A stretch of 64,000 bases of DNA from positions 3,873,670 to 3,937,669 of the forward strand of contig NC_135206.1 in assembly GCF_050948175.1 (NCBI RefSeq), written 5' to 3'. The number at the start of each line of letters is the position of its first letter. Within the stretch, counting starts at the first letter, position 1. Both the position numbers and the translations under genes were made by a program. Below are positions 39,001-51,600 of this stretch, one piece after another. Source of the stretch: Xylocopa sonorina (Eukaryota; Arthropoda; Insecta; Hymenoptera; Apidae). The notes beneath the pieces were generated by a model, which worked only from the letters and a program-made list of their open reading frames with translations, ran no database searches and had not been told where the DNA came from.

Positions 39001-42000
39001 GAATATAAAATACCATATCTATTGGATGGCCTGACGTCCACCAGGGCCCTCACACATGCATATGCATTTACACGAACGTCAACCCTTCCTCCGTGAACGC
39101 GAGCTCCGCCTTTGATAATTAGAATCGTAACGGCGCCGCCCGCGAGAGGACCCTTTTCGAATCGAGCTGCGCGAGGCAGTCGCGACGCGGTCTATGGAAA
39201 TTACGGATAAAGAGAGGGTTAATTAAAATTCGAATGGGACGATGAGGCGTGTGCATTGTGCGTTCCACAGTGTACCATGAATGTTTCATATTTCCAGAAC
39301 ATTTGGAGGATATTTCGAACCGCGTCTGGGATTCTTCCTTGCGCGCTGACGAAGGATAACGGCGGAGGCGGCGTTCCTCGACGCGTGATTAGCCCTCGCG
39401 CGGAAACGGATGAGCCGTGAACGAGTTAATCTGGAACGAATCTCGCTCGAAATTCCCCGTGGCCAGCCGCGCGTTATTAATATTCACAAAAGAAAAGTGA
39501 AATAAATAAAAGTAATTTCACGCGTTACACGTAACCGTCGAGGCTCCTTTCTCTTTCGGTCCAATTTATATTCATTCGATTCGCGACGGTCCGCGCGTGG
39601 CTACGCGCTCGCGTATATGCGTTCGTTAAAACGCGGCGATTTGCATGGGCGCACGGGCGTCGATCCATCACGCGTTCGAACGCAACAATGCGGGCGACGC
39701 GCGCGATCGTTCCTTCCCCATTCGACGAGCATTACCGGAACGTGGCCTGGGATCGTCGCTAGGATAAATATCGATCGTCGTGGGAAAACGGTGGTCCTTC
39801 GCGGTGTTCCATTCCGCGGGTCGTTAACCCGGTTCGAGCGATGACCGCTGGCACCCGGTTCTCCGAGCTAATATTAAACGCGTCGCGAACAAGCGCCGCG
39901 ATTCGATAAGGAACGACGCGGACGACGCTGCGAATTAATTCCCCCGTTTCACCCAGAAACGACTCGTTTATCAAACGCGAGCGTTGTTTAAATGCCCGTT
40001 TCGTTTAACCAGCTACAAACGAGGCCGACCCCCGCGAGCAGAGGGGGATATTTCAATGGGAAACGGCCGCACAAAAGCATCGCCTAAGCAGGAACTACAG
40101 ATTATCCCCATTTGCAGAGGTCCGTCTCTCTGTGCGCTCAGTACTGATCCAGTTAAGATTTCCCATGTGCAACGCGTATACGCGTTCTACAACCCCTCTG
40201 CTCTCTGTATTATCCAATAATCGCGATGCTATTGTCGTCTTCGTGGCCAATTCCGCCACCTTGCTGCGATACGCACGTGCGTGTACCAAAGACGAATCGA
40301 GGAATAGTCCCTCGTTTTTGTGAGTTAAAATGAAGCTGTGGTCCCTCGACTTCCACCAGCTGGCAGGAAGAACGAGATTACTCGCGAGTTCAAAAGTTCA
40401 GCCAATTTAACATAGTCGACGCTGGAGACACCCGTCCAAGGGGGTGGTATCGAGCTACGGAATTGGATTCGCGAGGAGTCGATACTCGTTATTAGCGATT
40501 CGATTAAACCGAGAGCAACGAATGCTCCCAGCTATTTCACGCCGCTCTGCTCCTCCTATGGACGGACTTTATACCGAGTTTCACTTTGCTGGATGTTATT
40601 TCAAAGGAGCACCGTTTTTTCCCCACCGTTTTAATCGATCGCGGTTCGAAAGTCACATGCGCCGTTTCAGGAAGTTCGCGGTCAATGGACCGATGTCAAA
40701 CGGGTTTTCTAATTTACCCTTCGCGTTCGTTTCTTCCATTCGAGTAGTCGTTCGCAGCGTGCTTGTACAGAGAAGTTGCAGAGCAATTGTACGGGACACG
40801 TCGCATGAAAAGTGGACGCGGATGCCAGGAAAGTAATAATCGCTCGTTCAATTGGCAGTCGCCAGAGAACGAATTAAAGCTTCCTCTTTGAGAAACCGCG
40901 GACGGTTAAGTAACCGTAACGAAATGATCATTATGCCCTTGATTTTCATGCAGCGACCAGCATAAATCTCGACGTCGTCCACTGTGCGCCGCTTAATTAG
41001 CCTCTAACTCGGGAATTAGTTTAACCAAAGCGTGGCGAATCAGATTTGGCCAATTTAGAAGAATCAGGGGGGCGTGGACGCGAACGAGATCATGCAAAAT
41101 CTTCCGGGGGAATTAGCGGCGACCACGGGACTTAACCGTGCGAATGATCGTCAAAGCAGTCGAGCAACTAACTCGATTCAACCCCCTCAGGCGTCGAGCG
41201 GCTGGAAAGAAGGAGCCTGGTCCCGTTCTTGGCGAAAATTTCGCACGAGACTACGAATGGGATTAAGCAACGTCGAGGCTAACCCAAAAATTCCTTCGTC
41301 CCTTCAGTTTAAATAAAAAAAAAAATAAAATGGCTCAAAGATAGAGGTACCATTTCGAAGAATAATTTCAGAGACCGTCTGCGAATTGAAACCACACAGA
41401 ACAATGGGTACGAGGTGTTAAAAGTAGACGCGAAACGGGCTATAGAAAAGTTTGTCTTTGAAATTAACTTGTATTCACAAGTACGTATTGAACTCGCGCC
41501 CATCCCTACTCGAGAGCACGCGGTCTCGCCTCGTACCCCTTTCACGGGACGCTGGCAACCCGCGAGAGGGAGTATTTATTACGCTCCGGAGACAACCCTT
41601 TATAAACAACGTAGTTATGCGCGCTGTACGCGTAACGATACAAATGCTGGCTACGTGCAGCCTCGCGATAACCACCAGCCACGGGGGTTGGGCGACAAAA
41701 GCGGGTGGCGGACGACGGAGACGCAACGACGATGAAAGCGAAAGTGTTTGTATTTTCCATGGGGGTTGTACATTCGAAATTGAGGGTGCGCGACGAGACA
41801 CGGCATCGCGTGTCTGTGAAAAGTAGGATGGTTGGACCCTGTGGACCAAGGACGAGCTGGTAATTTCCACGTGGCGAATCGAAATTGCGTCAGGTGAAAG
41901 GATAATAAACTCGTGTGAAAACTTTAAAATATCAGTAAAACGTAAGAAGAACAGCTTTTTGAATGTAACTTCCAATGATCTCTTCTGTTAATTACGAAGG

Positions 42001-42645
42001 GATCAAAAATCGGTTATTCTCGTCGCGCCCTGTACAGCGCGGAGAGAGGAACGAAGAAGAAGAACGAGCTGGTAATTTCCACGTGGCGAATCGAAATTGC
42101 GATGCGCGTGAAAGGATAATAAAGTCGTGTGGAAACTTTAAAATACCAGTAAAACGTAAGAAGAACAGCTTTTTGAATGTAACTTCCAATGATCTCTTCT
42201 GTTAATTACGAAGGGATCAAAAATCGGTTATTCTCGTCGCGCCCTGTACAACGCGGAGAGAGGAACGAAGAAGAAGAACGAGCAGAAGAAACGATAAAAG
42301 AAGAAGTATCGGGAAAGGTGAGCAGAGAGAAGGGACGCGGTTGGACGAGAGAGGCGAGGGGAGAGACGCGTGGTAGAGGGTGGAGGAGAGAACACCACCC
42401 CGCGGCGCGCCCATTGCATTCCACGCATCCTTCGCCGCTGCGAGCCGCTTTGACTCGCCGACCGTAGTCGAGGATCGAACTCGAACGAACGCTATCGATT
42501 GTAGGTATTTTGCGGAGCCGACAATGCCTCCGCTCCGGTCTGGCTTAACCCGCTCCCGCTTCACTTCGCGACTGGGCCTCGAGGTCGAAGCGACCGCGGC
42601 GCGCGCGCGTTCTCCAGCCGCCTCTCGAGCTTCATTTCTCTCCTC

Positions 42646-42694
<49 letters not shown>

Positions 42695-45600
42695 GTCAAA
42701 CGAGCCGCATTCTTTCCAGATTTGCCTTTCGATCCACGGCTCTCCGTGAAATCGTTAACCTTTCGCGTTCCAACGATACCTCCGTCCCCTTTTGGAGGAA
42801 TTCGGCTTATTACAACCGACGAGTATCCAGTCGAGGCATCTCTACGCTGCTATCGATCAGTGATTGCGAACCATTGCTGGGACGACGAACAACGACGTCT
42901 TCATTTCGAATCTGATACTAGAAGGACCCTTTTTTCACCGCGTGAATTGTTCTTCTTTAGGGTGGTTTTTCGGAGAATTAATCAGCGCGACAATGACCAG
43001 TCGAGCACTGAAATATGGCAGATGCGTTTCTCGTCCATGGAAATTGAAGCATTCCTCTCTATTTTTACCGATAAAAAGTTGTGGCAACTATACTGCAGCG
43101 TGGTTGCATCCGCGAATGATCCAGCTGTAAGTTCCCCGGCTAATTGTAAGTCCAGCGAGTTGTAGTTTGGAATAAGTCTGTGAAACTGGAGCGAAACACT
43201 CGTATATCGCGTCCAGAGGCGAGCTGGCGAAGGCAATGAAAAAATTACAAGCGAGCAGCCAGAGTTGCGAACTTTACCGCATGCACATATGGGATGGGTC
43301 GTGGAAGATTAGAACCGAGAATGCCTCTGCTACTCTTAACGACCAACTACGAATTTATATCACAGAAGAGACCATTCCGTTCACGATCATTTGATTAACT
43401 CATTGGAATATTAAAATACACACAAGTATAGAAAAAAATCATCGATTGTGACTGCTTTAAGCGTCGAATTAAATCGATAGCGTTATCGACGAGCAGGCTC
43501 GATCAATATTGTCAGACGCGTGCAGACCGCTCCAGGTGACTCACCCTGTACACGCCGTTTCAACTGGAGAGGCCGCTGAGACGAGGATCGAATTCGAACG
43601 AGCAGAATCCGCGAATCGATCGGCAGTCGGTTGGACGTTGCATCGTTCCTTCGCTATATTTCACCAGCGAGACCCTTGTCCGCTGTCGGTTGGTACGTTG
43701 AACTCTCCCAATCGATTCGTAGAATACTTTCCCCGATGATATCCCATGGATAGGTACGCGGACGTCCACGAGGAGATTCGCGCGTCCCAGGGTGGCAACG
43801 ATCGATTCAGATTTCATTTTCAAGTGTGCTCGAGGGACTTCTAATTCCTCCAGTAATTTCTTCTTAACCCTTCGACCCTCAAAGACTCCAAAGCAGAGCA
43901 CAATTTCAAATTTCCGATCGTGACTCGTCGAATTAAAAGCACGTATACGCGTACGCACGCAAAATAGTACGCGCGCGTAGACAAATAGCGGATGTTTAAT
44001 AACGAGGAGGCTCCGATGGATCGCTTCCGCGACTGGCCGTGGCAAGAAATCTCCCTTGGAGCAGCGTTCGATGTATCTTCCGCCTCGATCGCGTCAATTA
44101 ACTAGAGAGTCGTTCGCGTAAAGTAATTAGACAATTAGAGTGTTAAATGTAAATGAAACGAGTGGTGGGGCTGGAAGGACGTTGATTCCAGAATCGATGT
44201 AACTCGGATGTAATATACAGTTGGTGTCTGTTTTGTTACACAGTTGTTACATAGTCAGATAATAACGCGATCTACTCGCGACGGATGCTTTTAAGCGTGT
44301 CGCGTTGTGTAGTCACGCGTGCGTTCATTATCATTAGCGAGATGTTCGGTTAATTGGTGAAAAAAGAATAGGCTGATTGCTGTCTGTCGTTCGTACGAGC
44401 TTCCGTTCCTCGTTCGAGCCACCAGCGACGTAAATATGCGGTATTTAAATGGCTACAATGGACAGAGAACGGTAATTGCGCAACTTTAAATAGTACGATA
44501 ATTTTGTTGGCCTCTTAAACGAGTTTCTTTTTTTTTTATCGAAACTACGACGACCAGTTATTCCTTTCAACGAAATCAAACGCTATCGCGGTCGAGAACT
44601 CGTAAATTCCCTGGCGATACGAATAATAGTCGTGGAACAAGTGCTAAATAGCTTGGGAACAATTAATTACGTTCAAGGAATTCTATTTATTTCTAATTGA
44701 ATAATCGTAAATAACGGTTTGTCTATCGTTTAATACCAGAAAATAATGGAGGAAGGAGCGAGACAGTGATTGTGGCTTCGCATCGTCCTGCGATTAACGA
44801 TATTTTAACAGAAATGTAATACCATGCCACTAAGTCACACCAACGCTAATTAGGTAAAATGGTTCAACGAAACAAGACACCCAATTATCTCCCTTACCAC
44901 TAAGAGCATGGAACAACGTTCCTGATTAAGTTAAATGCTTCTAAAATGATTTAAAACCCTGTTTAAGAAGCCTCTTTAAACTAATCAACGCTGTTCGAAC
45001 CTTTTAAATTAAAACGCTTACACTGTACGCTTTATTTCCTGATAATATCCACTGCAAATTATATTTTTACGACCGACGAATTTTAATACGAAATTACACA
45101 CAAACGCCAGAGCCCATGGCGAGGCAACTGGCAATTTATTTAATTAATTAAAGAATTAATTTACAAGCGAGCGATTCGTTAAACGATTTCCACTCTCGTT
45201 CGGCTCGAGGTAATAGAAAATTGACTTCTGGAAAATAACTGATAAATAAATGAAGCGTTTATCCTTGAACAAATACAGTGTCCGAGCAAAAAAGGCAATA
45301 ACGTTACGTGACACGAGAGAGTACGCCCGTTTAAAAAAGCGGACACGCGTGTTTACTCGAATTAATTAAATTTTTTCAACGTGACACCCACTGCAACGTT
45401 TTCGAACTTTCCTCTCCCTCCACGTTAACCCACTCCACGCCAACAATGAGAGTGGCTCGAATCGATTGAAAATCCACTCTCGAGGATATCTCGAGTCGAG
45501 TACGGCGAAGCGGCTGGAAATCGATTCTTTTTGCTCGACGAGTGTTAACCCTCTTTTCCAGAGGGCGACCAACAGGTCTGACCTTTCCCTGCGCAGAGAA

Positions 45601-48600
45601 CGTCTCTATAAAAGCCGTCGCACGCCAGGCAAACGAGTCACCGACCTGGCAGGCGATTTTTTTCGACGCGACTAGATCATCTGGATTAACCAGACGAGCA
45701 AAAAAAAAAAATACAAAAAAAGAACGATGAATTTGACTCGACGAACTCGTTACACGTCTCTGAAAACGGATACGCACGAGAATCCACGTCGAATCGCTGG
45801 CAGATTCGAGCCAAACTCAGACACGGTTGATCGAGTAAGCATTGCTCCGTTATACTTTGCCCTGCTTCTAATTAACTCGTCGCGAGCTGACAATTCGCTG
45901 GCAATTAAAGCCAGAGATGACGAGAATGACCGAGAAACGCTATTTTTACGTCGAAGACCAACGCGTAATCCGTGGCTGAGGATTAACCTCTCGCGCTCGA
46001 AACACTTGCTTCTGAATTTACAAAATTACAAAACTGGACGAACAGTGAAAATGACGATTTAATTACTACCTTTTATACTCGAGCATTTTGTCCTCCACTT
46101 GGTCGAGTTAACAGCGTTATTGTTGGATCAAAGTTAATGGAACCGTTTGATTAAACGATAATTCAACCCCTCTGTTTCTACAACAGTCTCGTTCGAGACT
46201 TATTTCGTTAAAACGGATAACTCTACGGAACTTGATTAGCATAGAAGCATTGGCCAGCAACGAGCACTAATTCACGAGACAATGAGTGCCGTTTTATCGT
46301 TGTTTCATTGATCGATCCTGAACCAGTGGCTTTACCTACACCGTGTCCATTGATTGTCCATTGTTGCATTGTTATTAATTTCCGAAGGTAATTAACCAAC
46401 CGTGGACCGATATCGCAGATATATACGCGAAACCGCGGTTTATCGACGATTTTATTGGGAGCATCCAGATCCTCCACCTTTCATCGCGACCCAATTAAAT
46501 ATTGACACTTGTTCCCCGATTTAATCAATTATGCATTCGTTAATTACGATGTTAATTAGAGACTATTATCGCCGCTGTGAACGTCAAAATTCCTGTACCC
46601 GTGGTATTAGTTACATAATTGAACGCAGAGGATGAACGATCGTTCGATTAATAATCTGATAGAACGAAGATAGGATTTTTCGTTCGCCACGACTTTTCTC
46701 GAAGCCTGCAACTCGAAGGCAAACGTTTTTTACTCCCAACAGTGGATCGATGCTTTTGAAAGCCAGCGTGCGTGGTAGTCGCAATCGAACCCGCGACTAC
46801 CGCTTAACAAGACGTTAAGGGACCAGAGGTGGGAGAGGCGCAAAGAAACAGGAACGGCGCAAGGACAGGGCGAAAGAACCAGCGTGGACGAAGAAAAATC
46901 GTAAGGTCGTCGATTGGCTGGAAAAATCGTCGTCGATGCGTCCGCAGTCACATGGCAACAGCAATCTCCCACCGTTCGCCAACCCTCTCTCATTCAGCTA
47001 TTCCACGCGCTCCATCTTGGTCCCGCGCGGTGGTCTACCTGGCCAGCCAACCCAACGAACGAGGACGGAGAACGCTGGGTCGGACCTCCAGGACGAGGAA
47101 GAGGAAGAAGAAGAAGAAGAAGAAAGAGACGCTCGAAGAAAAGGAAGAGGAGGACTTTCATGAGACAAGGTAAAGAGGCGCGCGAGAAGGTGGGAGGTTC
47201 GATAAAGACAACGTGGAGAACCACGGGTAGGTATGCTCAGAAAGAAGAGAGGAAGAAGATGGAGGGAGAGAGGGAACAGTTAGATGCGTGGAAGGATCGT
47301 TCGGGTATAACAGGTTCGCTTCGAGCTCCCTTTTTAAGGAAGACTACCTCTCTCTCTCTCGTTCATATAGATACAAGCCATTGTGTCTCTCTCTGTACCT
47401 GCACACGCGAACCCACGCACACACACGTCGATTCCCTCCTCCGTTCTGCCTTTTTCTTCCTCCTCACCTTCGAGGTTCGCATGCCAACGACCAACGTCAA
47501 GCCCGGTCCTCGACTCATCGAGACTTAATACGTGTCTTTCGGGAATTTCTGCCGCGAACACACGCTCGTAACACCAGGAGTTCGAGGGTCCTGGCGGTTC
47601 CTTACACCCGTGGAATTATCGACTGTGACCCCAGCTGCGATCTTCGAGAGAGCCTGACATACCCGATGTGGGGATCGATTCGTGAATTATGCGAACACCG
47701 GATGAAATATTCCTCGATGACGAAAACGAGATTCCCTTCTGAGAAACATTGGGCTAAATCGTAAATTTTCTCTGAAATTTTGCAATATTTTTACTGATAA
47801 CAGCTCCTCTGTTTGCTGGAGATAAATCGCGAGCGGCGCGTTAAACGTGCAATTAAATATTTGTGGATGCCACGTACCGCGCTAATTGTCTGTCGCGAAT
47901 AAAACTCGCGAGAAACGAGCGCATCGCGCCTTAAAATATTGATTAAACGCATCTGATATGCAAATGCGTCTCGCGATGTAGGTACCCGCGCAGCGTGTTA
48001 TCCGTTCGCCACTTTGCTGTTATTAAACGTTATCGTGCGTCATCGTTACATGCCAGCGCGATCGTACATCGCGTTTTATCGCATCTGCAAGCCGATCTGA
48101 CGAGCAATTGTGCCATTGCGAAGGGACGTATCGCGATAAATTGCATCGCGTAAGCAAACAGAGAGAGGAGAGCCGAGGAGCCCGCGGTTCTGCATCGAGA
48201 TAACGATTTCTCAGACAAAGTTACCCGTGGCTCCGTTCAGCAAAAGCAACGTTACGTCCAAATGCTTCCACGAAGATCGACCAGCCGTCTGGCCATCGGT
48301 CGATACAATATGGCCCCGCTGGAATCGGCTATCAAGGTATGCGCTTCGAATCCAGAGTATGCGACACGTATCTGCTCGGTGATACGGTTCACTGAGACGT
48401 TCGTAAAATTGTTTCACCGTATAAATTCTTCCGCAGTCGGTCGCGATAACAACCGATTAAGCATAGCTGCCTTCGTATCGGTAAATTGCGACTGGGATAC
48501 GTCGATGAAAAATAGTCATTTCTACTTTATCTCCTGCTCGACTCTTAGTGGAATATTCATTGGGCTGCTTCGTGACATACCATTGAACACTTTGTTTCTA

Positions 48601-51600
48601 GTTATTGTTAAATCGCGCGTGAAAATTAAGTGCACCAGCGACGCATGCTTTGAAAGGCCTGTAGATCATTTATTTCGATGCATTTTTCAGCCTGATAAAT
48701 CAACCTTTTACCATTTTCTCTGTATCGCGATTGACGATCTCCTCGGATAAGATCGTCGATCGTAATCGCGCATTCTAATACAGCGTACACCAATAACAAA
48801 GATCCCTCGATTATGCTCCCCTAATTCCAGAATCTTCAATTTGGCAAATTAATGAAATACCATAACACGCGCGAGGTGTGTGTATTGTAATCTGCAGAGA
48901 GCATAACTCGATGAATTAATTCTAGAACACGTTGCACGGGTACGTATTAGCCGCGCGATGCAAATAGAACCAACGATCTTCACTCGAAACAGACCTCAAA
49001 TAGGTTCAGTCGTTAGCTCGAAGTACCGAAGGTATGCAGCTCCGTGTCTTCTGATGCACAGCATGCGTAACCATGAAGAAGATTGTTCTATGCGAAAAAA
49101 TTTATGGAAATTCCGCTCATTTTCGAGGAAATTAACTGAATTTCACCTCAACCCATTTCATTATCTTTGATGTATGGCACGCTACTGTTCTATTAATTCA
49201 ACAGAGAGTTCCAACCACTCAAATGGATTAAATGCCCAAGGAATTAATTTTCGAAACGTGTCAATACAGCCTCGAAACTCATCCGTAAGCATTCGAATCC
49301 CTCGACATTTGCACGAACCGTGGAGCAGTTAGCCAAGCGCACGTTCAACAGATCTTCAGTCTCAGTATCCTCAAAAATGAGAGCTCGAACGAGAAATTGT
49401 TACTCCACGTTTTCGACTAATTTTTGCACTCGAAAGTAACGCGATGCGCCTCGATATCCTCAGAGGAAACTACGTGGCTACTTCTCTACTTTCCCTGTCG
49501 GAAAGTTCCTCGACTCGAGTGGTTCTGGCTTCTAACATGGTCGATCTCCCGAGTACTTTGAATTCCGACCTAAATCGGGGACACGTAAACGTTCATAAAC
49601 TGTGTCGGGGTGTTTGCTCGAATTTTCGAGTTTACCCAACTTCCACGGGCGAAGATGTTCACACGAAGGTGGTTAAAACTTTGCGCGACGTTTGTTTGCA
49701 ATAATATTTACGCGAGCCCAGGTTTTCTGCCTTGGTTGCTTGGTAAACGCTGGCTAAGTTGCACGCGGTTCCATCTCTTTTCTTCATCTTCACACAAAAT
49801 CTAAGAGATGATTAATCGAACGACAATCATCAATTAATCCTGCAGAGTGTCCCAAGAGCGACGATGATCTCAGACAAGAACGAAGAAGGCTCTGTTTTCG
49901 AGAGAATCCTAAAATTGAACGAGTGCACTTGACTGTGCAACGTGAGAGCGTGAAAGTGCGGCAAAGTGCATCAACGTGTATAAATAATAAATCTAATCAA
50001 TTTTTAACGAAGCTTATCAAAATGCCACCGACGCGAGGCGTACACGGTAAGCAGACGCAACAACTCGTGCTCGTCCCCTTTAATCCGCATGAAATTTTAC
50101 TACAACGCCGGGATACACTGTTTTATACCCCCACGTTCGGGGGCATAAGCTTCTTTTCATGTCAGAAACTACCCCCGTCGCTGCCTTCCTTCCTTACGAC
50201 AGTCTCGTCCCACTCTATTTACATTTTATTAAATCGTAAGCCACTCCCCTTTCCATTTGAAGATTCGCGGATCCTCTACTCGACACACTTCCTTCCTGGC
50301 TGCGACCGCGTCTCACACAAATTTCTACGCTTCTCTGGTCGACACGATTAATCCAACCCCGTCCAAGTCGCGGCAAAGAACCACTGTCGCAGAGGCTGGG
50401 AATTTGTCGCTTACCCGCGGTCGCAGCGTGCAATTATTCCAAGTAGGCACCGAAAATACCGATGGAGGAATGGGTCATTGATTCCTCGGGGCCGGCATCG
50501 TGCCAATACTTCTTCTTCCTCCGCTTCGTCCGTCTCTTCCGTCTCGTCTCTCGCCTCTCTCCTTTTTTTTCTCCCCCTTGCTCCGTTCCATTCTTTTTTT
50601 CTCCCCTTTCGCCGGTCTCCACGCGTCGTTCTTCGTGGGTCGTGGATGCCGGATGATTATATCGACCGCGTAGGAGGCTGGAGCGGAGCCAGCAAAGTCG
50701 TGGCTAAGTTCGGTGTATATCTCGAGCCGAAAAAAATATTTATCGCACCCCCTGGCCGCTCCAAGGGACCATCGAGCTTTCCCAGCCTCGAGCGACCTTC
50801 GCCAATAAGTCCACCCGGATTTTCAGCAGACACCACGTCGAAACAACCGTCGATACGAACGCGAACCACCCACCATCGTGGTCGATCCACGCTCGAGGAC
50901 CACTTTATTCGTGGTATCGGTTTTCGTTTAAATTTCAAACGAGATTCCAGATTTGGGTCGCGCGGTAAATAACCGTCCCGTTTAATATTCGATCTCGCTA
51001 ACGGAATTTTAATTCCATTTCGATATAATCGAGAGAACTGATTTTCCTTCCAGCGAAAGTTCCATCTTTTACTTCTAGGCGAGGCTGTCTGGATATTTGG
51101 CTGATTATTGGGTAAATATAGGTTGCCAGGGGTGATTAAAAGTGGAGTAACGCTGGTTTTTCATCGTCTCGATAATTAGATTCATTTATAATTGTGCTAA
51201 CAGTGAAACAACATTTATACCCATTTCTGCCTGGACGATAACTTTTGGAATACTATTTAGCGAGGCATCCAGCAAAAATATAATTGAAAGAGCCCACTGG
51301 CGGAAGCTAAAAATGTGAAAACGCGTTTCAACAGTCGAATCTTGGCCCACGTTTTTTCTGAGAACGTAAAAGAATAATTGGAGCAGCGGTTGCACGTATT
51401 TACCGCTGAAAGCGCAAGTCCAGACTTTCGCGGAAACGTCGTTTCTTAAAAATGTATAAAGCCGCCGGAAAGTAGGTCTGGTTTTCGTAATTTATAACGA
51501 ACTTCTGCCACGGGGAAAAAATGTAACTCGCTGTGAACGAAAAACGGCGTCAACTTCTCGAGAGAACGCCAACTTCTTCCTTAATCATTTCAAGTTTCTC

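Noticed and set aside
41975..42467. Two + strand frames sharing 32 N-terminal residues, suggesting a gene family
   Set aside because: The shared residues are explained fully by the 213-bp tandem duplication; there is no independent coding evidence.
42380..43165. 261-residue open frame on the + strand
   Set aside because: It runs through the (CT)n microsatellite, giving a Ser-Leu repeat, and has no recognisable domain; - strand frames over the same DNA are equally open.
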